From positions 124,001 to 188,000 of the forward strand of contig CAWALU010000014.1 in assembly GCA_963782985.1 (NCBI GenBank): 64,000 nucleotides of DNA, in the 5' to 3' direction. The notes beneath the pieces were generated by a model, which ran no database searches, was not told where the DNA came from, and worked only from the letters and a program-made list of their open reading frames with translations. A program made the position numbers and the translations under genes. Shown in pieces: positions 8,655 through 16,022 of the stretch. Source of the stretch: CAVSWT01 sp963782985. Lineage in GTDB: Bacteria > Bacteroidota > Ignavibacteria > Ignavibacteriales > Ignavibacteriaceae. Position 1 is the first letter of the stretch. Each line of letters opens with the position of its first letter.

Positions 8655-9570
8655 AAATTATCAACTAAAAATTTTTCTATTGCTCCGTAGCGAATTCCTT
8701 TTGTACTAACTGTAATTTTTTTTACTCTTAAAATTTCTAAAATTTTATAAAGTAAAATGGTTCCCGCTAACAACACATCCTCTCTCCCTTCCACAACAGA
8801 TTTATATTTTATGCTAATTTCATTTGAGGTCAGTCCACTTAATTCATTCATTAGGCTACTAATATCATCTTTACTTAAATAGCTTCCTTCTATCAATTCT
8901 TCATTATATTCAATTAATCCTTTTTGAATACAAGCCAAAGTGGTGGGCGTACCAGCGATAGCAATTACCTCGTTAGCTTTAAAAGCTTTAAATTCAGATC
9001 ATTAAAAACTTGATCAATTTCCATTATAAAATTATTTATTTGAAGCTGGGAAGGCGGATCGTCAAAAAGAAAATTTTCCGTTCCGCTCACAACTCCAATG
9101 TTAAAACTTTTGTTAAATAATATTTTGTCATTACTTCCAAAAGTTAGTTCTGTGCTGCCTCCTCCAATATCTATCATCAATATTTCTTTATTGGATTGAT
9201 TCGAAAATGCTCCCATAAAAGACAATAAAGCTTCGTCTTCGCCTGAAACAATTTTTGTATCAAATCCAAATTCGCTTTTAATTAAGGAAATAATTTCTTG
9301 TGAGTTGGAAGCTATACGAAAAGCATTTGTCGCCGTAACCAAAATTTGCTCACACTTGTAACTCTTTATTTTTAGATTATACACATTTAATATTTGCAGC
9401 AGACTTAAAATTTTCTCTTTTGAAATTGGTTTCCCTTTTTTTAATCCTTGTCCGATGCGGGGGATTTGTTGTACATTCAAAATTGATTTTATCTTTTTAT
9501 CTTTAAGATCAATTTCCGCGATTAGTAAAAGTACAGTGTTGGTGCCTATATCAATTGAAGCAATAGTCAT
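8651..9570 (-). pseudogene. Ppx/GppA family phosphatase, interrupted by a -1 frame change
   Basis: The family hydrolyses polyphosphate or pppGpp. The N-terminal half (9570 to 8965, 201 codons) has SIDIGTNT, ATNAFR and the DIGGGSTE phosphate-binding loop. The C-terminal half continues in the -1 frame to 8651 (usable from about 8998) with AIAGTPTTLA and a family-typical end (STKGIRYGAIE). Joined, they make one normal-length short-form protein. The switch must occur between 8998 and 8965, where two T_TTA_AAG heptamers stand in zero frame at 8992-8986 and 8983-8977. A slip at the second gives the smooth junction LLKANEVIAIAGT. It may be a programmed frameshift, a true mutation or a one-base sequence error; the sequence alone does not decide. 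Confidence 0.85.
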
Positions 9571-9610
9571 AATTTTTTTTTATTTTAATTGAATCAATAA
9601 TATAGATTTT

Positions 9611-10138
9611 ATGGAAAAAGAAAAAGTTGTAACCAAAATATTTCTATATCTTACAGCCTTATCAGGAATAATTTGGATAGGGTCTTATGTTTTAAGGTTA
9701 AGTTTATCATATCAGCTTTTCGAACCAAATGAATATATATTAAAAAGTTATTACACTACTGAAGGATTAAATAATTATTTGCTTATATATTTGACTGCGA
9801 TAAAGACTACTGCAATATTATATTTAATTTTTTTTACGGCGTTTTTTATTTTTATTTTTTTAACAAAGTTAAAATTAAAAAAGAATGGATGGCTATTTAT
9901 AATAACTTTAATAATTTCTTTAACATTGCCGTTTGAGCTTTTTTTAATGACCATTGATTATCAAATGATTAACCTATTAAGCTCTCAAACATTTGCAAGC
10001 GCTGATGTTTTATTTTTAATTGTTAAAAGATTTAAAGTATTAAACGGCTTTCCATTGATGGAGATGTTTGCATATTTCTCAATTATTTATTTTGTAATCT
10101 TTAAACCTTTAACGGTACATGAAACTAATGAAAATTAA
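9611..10138 (+). CDS. Uncharacterised four-span membrane protein
   Basis: A 175-residue protein with four hydrophobic spans at about 12-30, 62-85, 95-113 and 152-168 and short loops. I recognise no family motif or conserved polar pattern. It is divergent from the phosphatase gene with only 40 bases between, and its end overlaps the next reading frame by 20 bases, so it probably heads the small operon leading to aroQ. Its TTT- and ATA-rich codon use is simply that of a hydrophobic protein in AT-rich DNA. Function unknown. Confidence 0.7.
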   Translation: MEKEKVVTKIFLYLTALSGIIWIGSYVLRLSLSYQLFEPNEYILKSYYTTEGLNNYLLIYLTAIKTTAILYLIFFTAFFIFIFLTKLKLKKNGWLFIITLIISLTLPFELFLMTIDYQMINLLSSQTFASADVLFLIVKRFKVLNGFPLMEMFAYFSIIYFVIFKPLTVHETNEN

Positions 10139-10400
10139 AGAAAAGGAATTTGAAGATTTAATTCAAGAATTAAAATCCGTAGCGGCTCAACTTGGCGCGG
10201 AAGTAAGATTCGAAAAAGGGGATTTTAAAGGCGGATATTGCTTGCTAAAGGAAAGCAAAGTTATTGTTATTAATAAAATGGCAAATCTTCAGCGTAAAGT
10301 TATGATTCTATCAATGGCGCTAAAAGAATTAGGCGCTGATGAAATATATCTTTCACCAAAGCTGCGGGAAGTAATTGAAGAAATGACGGAGGGGAAATGA
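10119..10400 (+). CDS. Conserved small protein of unknown function, coupled to aroQ
   Basis: A 93-residue soluble protein with an N-terminal amphipathic helix (residues 4-22), a short beta segment with GGYCLLKESKVIVINK at about 38-53 and a C-terminal helix. It has one Cys (in GGYC) and no evident active site. Two ATGs (10119, 10128) are possible. The first overlaps the preceding gene by 20 bases, and the stop overlaps the aroQ start (ATGA). Such tight coupling suggests coordinated translation with dehydroquinate dehydratase, but a shared function is only inferred. Confidence 0.7.
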   Translation: MKLMKIKEKEFEDLIQELKSVAAQLGAEVRFEKGDFKGGYCLLKESKVIVINKMANLQRKVMILSMALKELGADEIYLSPKLREVIEEMTEGK

Positions 10401-10828
10401 ATATTCTAATTATTAACGGTCCCAATTTAAATTTGCTTGGTAATAGGGATCAATCTCAGTACGGTTCTGTGTCTCTTGATCAAATTAAAATGCAATTGGA
10501 AAAAGAATTTAGTGGTGTTTCATTTAGTTTTTTTCAATCTAATCTTGAAGGAGAAATAATTGATGCAATTCAAAAAGCGCGTAATAAGTTTGATGGTATA
10601 ATTATTAATCCCGGCGGATACGCCCACACTTCGGTTGCAATTAGGGACGCACTTGCTGATTCTTCGTTAAAAAAAGTTGAAGTACATCTTTCCCATCTTG
10701 TCAACAGAGAAAATTTTAGGCAAACTTTGGTAACCGCTTCCGCTTGTGATGGTTATGTCTCAGGCTTTAAAGATATAAGTTATAGCGCAGGGGCGCATAT
10801 ATTATTAAAATTGTTTCAAAATAAGTAA
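10397..10828 (+). CDS. aroQ: Type II 3-dehydroquinate dehydratase
   Basis: Converts 3-dehydroquinate to 3-dehydroshikimate in the shikimate pathway; a cytoplasmic dodecamer. The 143-residue length is standard for the type II enzyme. NGPNLNLLG at the N-terminus, the lid region with the catalytic Tyr in QSQYGS, NPGGYAHTS and HLSHLVNRENFRQ are all present. The start is firm: GGAGGGG lies just upstream of ATG 10397, which overlaps the previous stop by 4 bases. No other aro genes are adjacent. Confidence 0.96.
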   Translation: MNILIINGPNLNLLGNRDQSQYGSVSLDQIKMQLEKEFSGVSFSFFQSNLEGEIIDAIQKARNKFDGIIINPGGYAHTSVAIRDALADSSLKKVEVHLSHLVNRENFRQTLVTASACDGYVSGFKDISYSAGAHILLKLFQNK

Positions 10829-10839
10829 AGGATGTTAAA

Positions 10840-11523
10840 GTGATCAAAGCAGTTATTTTTGATTTGGATAATACTTTAGTTGATTTCATGAAAATGAAAC
10901 GGAGAGCAATTGAGGAAGCGATTCCGGCGATGGTTGATGCAGGACTGAAAATTACTCCTGATGTTGCAAATAAAATGATTGATGAAATTTATAAGGAGCA
11001 GGGAATTGAGTATCAGCAAGTCTTTGACGAATTTCTAAATCGAGTTTTAAACAAAGTGGATTACAAAATATTATCAGCTGGCATAGTTGCTTATCGAAGA
11101 GCCAGAGAAGCTGCTTTAATTCCGTATCCTCATGTTTATTCAACTCTAAATAAACTGCTTAAAATGGGAATAAAAATGGGAATAGTTTCTGATGCTCCCA
11201 CAAAAGAAGCATGGTTAAGATTAGCATATCTTAATTTTCATCATATTGTTGATGCTGTAGTTACTTTTGAAGATACAGGCAAACGCAAACCAAATCCGGA
11301 ACCATTTCAAATGATATTAAAAAAATTAAATGTAGAAGCGGAAGAAGCTTTAATGGTAGGGGATTGGGCGGAGCGGGATATTATTGGAGCGTCTAAATTA
11401 GGAATGAAAACTGCCTTTGCGCGTTACGGCGATACGTTTGATACAGAAAAACATAATGCTGACTTTGAGTTGAGCGATATAGGAGAATTGATTGATATTA
11501 TCAACAATGAAAACAAATTATAG
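10840..11523 (+). CDS. HAD-superfamily hydrolase
   Basis: A 227-residue haloacid-dehalogenase-type phosphatase. Motif I is FDLDNT with nucleophile D8 and acid/base D10. A helical cap follows, then motif II (IVSDAP), the lysine of motif III in GKRKPNP and motif IV in VGDWAERDIIGA. The pattern resembles pyrophosphatase/phosphoglycolate phosphatase-like subfamily IA members, but the substrate cannot be assigned. It starts at GTG 10840 with AAGGA about 8 bases upstream, 11 bases after aroQ, so it is probably the last gene of that operon. Confidence 0.85.
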   Translation: MIKAVIFDLDNTLVDFMKMKRRAIEEAIPAMVDAGLKITPDVANKMIDEIYKEQGIEYQQVFDEFLNRVLNKVDYKILSAGIVAYRRAREAALIPYPHVYSTLNKLLKMGIKMGIVSDAPTKEAWLRLAYLNFHHIVDAVVTFEDTGKRKPNPEPFQMILKKLNVEAEEALMVGDWAERDIIGASKLGMKTAFARYGDTFDTEKHNADFELSDIGELIDIINNENKL

Positions 11524-11615
11524 AAGTTAATTAAAGCAATTGATTATTTGATTACTTTAAGCTTGCTATTCAAAACTCTATTATTTATTTTTCTTTTCAA
11601 CAATTTTGAGTTGAC

Positions 11616-12017
11616 ATGAAAGATCTTTCAATCAAAAAATTATATTACTCCATCAGTGAAGTAAGCAAAATTACTGAGGTTGAACAGTATGTTCTTCGCT
11701 ATTGGGAAACTGAATTTGACCAATTAAAACCTCAAAAGAATAGAGCCGGAAATAGGATATATACAAATAAAGATATTAAGCTTATTCTTCAAATAAAAAA
11801 TTTATTGAGAGATCAAAAATATACAATTGAAGGCGCTAAAAATATTTTGGATAGTGGTAACATTGGAGAAGATCAGCTTAGTTTTGATGCAGAAATTACA
11901 GCTAAGGATAATAACAATAGTTCACCATACTCTGAAGTAAAAAAAGATAAGTCCTCACTTAAAAAAGATTTAGACGAAATTAAAAATTTTTTGCAGGGAT
12001 TACTTGCAAAGTTATAA
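11616..12017 (+). CDS. MerR-family transcriptional regulator
   Basis: A 133-residue DNA-binding protein. Residues 8-75 form a MerR winged helix-turn-helix (YSISEVSKITEVEQYVLRYW then NRIYTNKDI). The C-terminal part is short and polar, with a final amphipathic helix, and lacks a metal- or drug-binding domain. This matches the small MerR proteins widespread in Bacteroidota/Chlorobiota. The target is unknown. It stands alone between the HAD gene (92 bases away) and tRNA-Pro. Confidence 0.85.
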   Translation: MKDLSIKKLYYSISEVSKITEVEQYVLRYWETEFDQLKPQKNRAGNRIYTNKDIKLILQIKNLLRDQKYTIEGAKNILDSGNIGEDQLSFDAEITAKDNNNSSPYSEVKKDKSSLKKDLDEIKNFLQGLLAKL

Positions 12018-12025
12018 GAATATTT

Positions 12026-12102
12026 CGGAACGTGGCGCAGCCCGGTAGCGTACCTGAATGGGGTTCAGGGGGTCGTGGGTTCAAATCCCACCGTTCCGAC
12101 CA
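12026..12102 (+). tRNA. tRNA-Pro (anticodon GGG)
   Basis: A full cloverleaf can be drawn. The acceptor stem CGGAACG (12026-12032) pairs with CGTTCCG (12092-12098), discriminator A is at 12099, and an encoded CCA is at 12100-12102. The D arm is GCGCAGCCCGGTAGCGT. The anticodon stem CCTGA/TCAGG encloses the loop ATGGGGT with anticodon GGG. The T arm is GTGGG-TTCAAAT-CCCAC. The C-G first pair and D-arm sequence are typical of bacterial tRNA-Pro. The CCA is genome-encoded and the gene is followed at once by a terminator. Confidence 0.97.
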
Positions 12103-12108
12103 CGCTGC

Positions 12109-12139
12109 AAGCCCTCAATTAATGAGGGCTTTTTTTGTT
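12109..12139 (+). terminator. Rho-independent terminator of tRNA-Pro
   Basis: A nine-base-pair stem (AAGCCCTCA with TGAGGGCTT) around a short ATTAA-type loop is followed directly by a run of seven T and further T-rich sequence. It lies 6 bases after the tRNA CCA end, so it should release the tRNA transcript. The next gene begins only about 20 bases later. Confidence 0.93.
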
Positions 12140-12160
12140 TTTAAATAATTAAATAAGTTT

Positions 12161-14389
12161 ATGTTTAAACTATTGTCGGCATTAGCGATAATTTCAATTT
12201 CTATTTCTTACTATTTCTTTTTTAGTGACGATACTATTAATAATTCATCTTCAGTTAAATCCTTTTTCGATCCAAACAAAAAAATAAATTATCTCGGGGC
12301 TGGAGGCGCTGGCTGGAGTAATGAAATTGCCGTTCATCCAGAAAACCCAAATATCGTTTTTGTTGGAGCGGATAACGGCGGACTTTTTAAATCTACCAAT
12401 GGCGGGGAAACATGGATAAGACCCATGGGCGCACTGGGTTCAAACAAAATATTTAATTTCCAAGTCTGCGGAGTAGTAATCGATCAGCAAAATCCTAACA
12501 CAGTTTGGGCTGCCACAGGGGCTGGTCCTTTTAAATCAGATGATTTAGGAGAAACCTGGAAATACTTAGGTGGAAATGGCTTCCCAATATTGAATCAAAA
12601 AAATAGAAGAGAAACAAATCTTTCATCAGTTTATGTCCATCCGGCAAATTCAAATCTTATTTATTTGGGATTAGGGGGATCGGCAAAACATCGTACAATT
12701 AAAGCAGGGAAGTATTTTGAGATTGGATGGAAATCAACTGATGGCGGTAAAACATGGAACGCTTTGGGAAAAGGGGGAGACTTGCCCGATTTCACAAAAC
12801 CATTTGGCGTTGGTAAAATTGCATTTTCTTTTTCAGACCAAAAAATAATTTACTTTGCTACTAACCAGGGATTATTTAAATCCAATGATGGCGGAAGCAA
12901 TTGGTTGAAAATTTTAAATGCAGGAATTGCAAAAAGCGTAGACGTCGTTAAGAATAATCCTAATAAAATATTTTGCGCTGTAGAAGTTGGGAAAGAAGCT
13001 GACCCAAATAATGGTATTTGGTATTCCACTGATGCAGGCGCTTCATGGAATCGTCCAGACAGAATTGAAAAGGTTAATTATACTAAAAGTTATTTGGGAA
13101 ATAGGCGATGTGTATGGACGCAAATTGCAGACGATGATGGAAAATATATTTATGCCGCATCCTTCGGCAGACTCTTGCAATCGACTGATGGCGGATTAAA
13201 TTGGGATTATTACAGCAAGCTAAATCAAAAACCTTTAGAGAGGAATGGCGCTTTTGACGATGGTGGGAATGGTTTAAAGCAATTTTATATCTACCCTAAA
13301 AATAAAAATATAGCTTATGCTGATGGAACATATTTCACTTTAAAAACAACTGATCACGGATTAACATGGAACCAGACTTATGGAAATAAATTACAAAATG
13401 GAAGTTGGAGCAATAATGGTTATGTAAACACAGCGGTAAAAGATGGCTTGGTTGATAATAAAACTCTTTTATTTGTTGATCCCGATATTGGTCTTCATAT
13501 AAGTACAGATAAAGGATATTCCTGGAAGGTTTTGAGCGAAGATAATTATCCGATGGGCGCAACATCGGTGGGGATGGATTCTGAAAATTATTATGTGCTT
13601 TTTGGATCGAGGGATAAAGGCGGATTATTTAAGGCTTCTAAAAACAATCCTTTTGATTGGGAATTGTTGGAAGATTTAACTGGCAGAATCAGCGACTATA
13701 CTTCAATGCTAATTGCACACAATAATAATCTTAAAAAAATTTTTATTGCAGATGGCTCTTCTATAGGAGGGCTGTTTGTAAGCAATAATTTTAAAGATTT
13801 TAAGAAAATAAATTCTGTTCGAGATAAAAGAGCAAACTTCATATATCAAGATCCAAATAATTCTAATAATCTTTATACAGGATTTTCATATAATGAAGGA
13901 GGAGGTTTATTTCGTTCCACTAATTTTGGAGAATCATGGAGCCGAATAGATAATGACGATAATGGAACTGATGTTTACTCCGTTGTAGTTAAACCAGGCA
14001 ACAGCAATATTATTATTAAAGGAGTTAGAGGATATTCAACTCCCGGAAAAGGCGGAGCTTACAAATCAACAGACTTTGGAAAAAATTGGAAAAGAGTTGA
14101 TGACACGATAATCATCCCATTTGAATCGTTTGGTAAAGACCAGCAAAGATGGGTTAAAAGTTTATCATATACTATTGACGGAAAACTTGTAATGGCTTAT
14201 ACAATTGACAGCGATGCTTATTGGTTTCCGGGAATTTATATCAGCGGAGATGACGGCGCTACCTGGGAAAAATTAAATACTGACGGAATAAGCGGAAGGA
14301 TGGATAAAGTTATACCTGATCCTACAGATTCCAACATTTTATGGATTTGCAGCGACGGAACGGGGGGAATTCGATACAGAATTAAATAA
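12161..14389 (+). CDS. Exported Asp-box (BNR/VPS10-like) beta-propeller protein
   Basis: A 742-residue protein with a hydrophobic N-terminus (about residues 3-21) acting as signal peptide or anchor, then a repetitive all-beta region. I count eleven Asp-box motifs of the form S-x-D/N-x-G-x-T/S-W (for example STNGGETW, STDGGKTW, STDAGASW, STDFGKNW). These repeats mark sialidase-, VPS10- and GH74 xyloglucanase-type propellers. I cannot identify catalytic residues, so glycan hydrolysis is only one possibility; adhesion or scaffolding are others. Unlike the subtilase downstream it lacks a type IX sorting domain. It starts about 20 bases after the tRNA terminator, leaving little room for its own promoter. 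Confidence 0.8.
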   Translation: MFKLLSALAIISISISYYFFFSDDTINNSSSVKSFFDPNKKINYLGAGGAGWSNEIAVHPENPNIVFVGADNGGLFKSTNGGETWIRPMGALGSNKIFNFQVCGVVIDQQNPNTVWAATGAGPFKSDDLGETWKYLGGNGFPILNQKNRRETNLSSVYVHPANSNLIYLGLGGSAKHRTIKAGKYFEIGWKSTDGGKTWNALGKGGDLPDFTKPFGVGKIAFSFSDQKIIYFATNQGLFKSNDGGSNWLKILNAGIAKSVDVVKNNPNKIFCAVEVGKEADPNNGIWYSTDAGASWNRPDRIEKVNYTKSYLGNRRCVWTQIADDDGKYIYAASFGRLLQSTDGGLNWDYYSKLNQKPLERNGAFDDGGNGLKQFYIYPKNKNIAYADGTYFTLKTTDHGLTWNQTYGNKLQNGSWSNNGYVNTAVKDGLVDNKTLLFVDPDIGLHISTDKGYSWKVLSEDNYPMGATSVGMDSENYYVLFGSRDKGGLFKASKNNPFDWELLEDLTGRISDYTSMLIAHNNNLKKIFIADGSSIGGLFVSNNFKDFKKINSVRDKRANFIYQDPNNSNNLYTGFSYNEGGGLFRSTNFGESWSRIDNDDNGTDVYSVVVKPGNSNIIIKGVRGYSTPGKGGAYKSTDFGKNWKRVDDTIIIPFESFGKDQQRWVKSLSYTIDGKLVMAYTIDSDAYWFPGIYISGDDGATWEKLNTDGISGRMDKVIPDPTDSNILWICSDGTGGIRYRIK

Positions 14390-14457
14390 ATTAATATTCA
14401 CAATAAAATTTTCCTCTTTATATTCCAGCTTAATTTAGTCCAGTCTTTTTACCCACT

Positions 14458-14486
14458 TTGAAATTTTAATAAATAGCATTTATTAA
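14458..14486 (+). promoter_or_regulatory. Candidate sigma70-type promoter for purF
   Basis: TTGAAA (14458-14463, five of six -35 bases) is separated by exactly 17 bases from TATTAA (14481-14486, four of six -10 bases). It lies in the 151-base gap before purF and would give a leader of about 50 bases. In DNA this AT-rich, chance matches are common, so this is a candidate only. Confidence 0.3.
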
Positions 14487-14540
14487 TTAACTTAACATTC
14501 AAAATATTATTGAAATTTTCTTAATTATAATTGCTCTATA

Positions 14541-16022
14541 ATGATAATACAATCAGACAAACCAAAATGCTTTTGTGGAATATTTGGAATTTACGGCTCT
14601 CCAGATGCTGCTTCTAAAACTTACTACGGACTTCATTCACTTCAACATAGAGGGCAAGAGGCTTCCGGAATAGTAACAAAAAATTTTAATTCTTCCGGCA
14701 AATCTGTTTTTAATATTCACAAAGGCGAAGGTTTGGTTTCGGAGGTTTACCATAACCCAAAGGTCTTCTCTGAAATTCTTCTCGGCGCCTCTGCTATTGG
14801 TCATAATCGTTATTCCACAACCGGGGCTGCTGAATCAATCAAAAACATCCAACCTTTTGTTGTTAATTATAGGATGGGAAATTTAGCTATTGCTCACAAT
14901 GGAAATCTTACTAACGCCAAAGAATTGCGAGAAGAATTAATTAATGAAGGCGCCATTTTCCAAACTACCAGCGACACAGAAGTAATTTTACATTTAATTG
15001 CGCGCAGCCGGCTTGATAACCAAGTCGATCAAATAAAAGAAGCTCTTTCAAAAATTAAAGGCGCGTATTGTTTAACAATTTTAACTGATGATAAATTAAT
15101 TGCGGCGCGCGACCCTTATGGATTCCGTCCTCTGGCTCTCGCTAAATTGAAAGATTCTTATGTTGCCGCATCCGAAACCTGCGCATTCGATATTATCTCC
15201 GCTGAATTTTTAAGAGAAGTTCATCCCGGCGAATTGGTTGTAATTGATGATGAAGTTTTAAAAACCAATCAAATTAAATCTTATCAAATAATTCAAGAAA
15301 AATTTCCTAAGCAGCATTGCATTTTTGAATACATTTATTTTTCCCGTCCCGACAGTTTTATCTTTGGTCATAATGTAGACAAGATGAGAAGACGACTTGG
15401 AAAAATTTTGGCGCGCAAACATCCTGTTGTTGATGAAGATGGCGATAAAGTAATCGTTATCAGCGTTCCGGATAGTTCCAATACAACTGCGCTTGGTTAT
15501 CAAAGTGAATTGAAGAAACAAGGCGTCCCATCAAAAATTGAGATTGGGTTGATCAGAAGTCATTACATCGGCAGAACTTTTATTCAGCCGGAACAAGCCA
15601 AAAGAGAGATTGGCGTAAAAATAAAATTTAATATTGTTAAAGGCGTGCTGGAGGGTAAGACTGTAGTTATAGTTGACGACTCAATTGTAAGAGGAACTAC
15701 GTCTAAACAATTAGTAAATTTAATTAGAGAAGCTCAGCCCAAATCGATTCATTTAAGAATTTCTTCATCGCCGATTATGCATCCTTGTTTTTATGGAATG
15801 GATTTTCCTAGCAATCAGGAATTAATTGCAAACCGATTGAATGGCGATGTTAAAGAAATTGAAAAATATCTTGAAGTTGACAGTCTTGAATATTTGACAA
15901 TTGATGAAATGCTGGAATCGGTATCGGAAGCTAATTCAGATAATTTTTGCACCGCATGTTTTTCCGGAAAATATCCCACTAAAGTTGACGTCAACTTTAA
16001 AAAGGAAATGTATGAAGTTTAA
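14541..16022 (+). CDS. purF: Amidophosphoribosyltransferase, Fe-S (Bacillus-type)
   Basis: Catalyses the first committed step of purine synthesis: PRPP plus glutamine gives phosphoribosylamine. The 493-residue protein begins with an 11-residue propeptide before C12 (CGIFG), the N-terminal nucleophile of the glutaminase domain. The PRPP loop VIVDDSIVRGTT is intact. Cysteines at about 260, 416, 470 and 473 (the last two as CTAC) match the four ligands of the [4Fe-4S] cluster in Bacillus subtilis PurF. Propeptide cleavage and an oxygen-sensitive cluster are therefore likely. Its last 11 bases overlap the start of the secreted protease gene. Confidence 0.95.
   Translation: MIIQSDKPKCFCGIFGIYGSPDAASKTYYGLHSLQHRGQEASGIVTKNFNSSGKSVFNIHKGEGLVSEVYHNPKVFSEILLGASAIGHNRYSTTGAAESIKNIQPFVVNYRMGNLAIAHNGNLTNAKELREELINEGAIFQTTSDTEVILHLIARSRLDNQVDQIKEALSKIKGAYCLTILTDDKLIAARDPYGFRPLALAKLKDSYVAASETCAFDIISAEFLREVHPGELVVIDDEVLKTNQIKSYQIIQEKFPKQHCIFEYIYFSRPDSFIFGHNVDKMRRRLGKILARKHPVVDEDGDKVIVISVPDSSNTTALGYQSELKKQGVPSKIEIGLIRSHYIGRTFIQPEQAKREIGVKIKFNIVKGVLEGKTVVIVDDSIVRGTTSKQLVNLIREAQPKSIHLRISSSPIMHPCFYGMDFPSNQELIANRLNGDVKEIEKYLEVDSLEYLTIDEMLESVSEANSDNFCTACFSGKYPTKVDVNFKKEMYEV

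Noticed and set aside
15901..16011. Possible PurF-subtilase overlap of 122 bases with a longer protease N-terminus
   Set aside because: The protease frame is open inside purF, but those 37 codons resemble nothing. ATG 16012 starts a textbook signal peptide, so the longer form is not supported.
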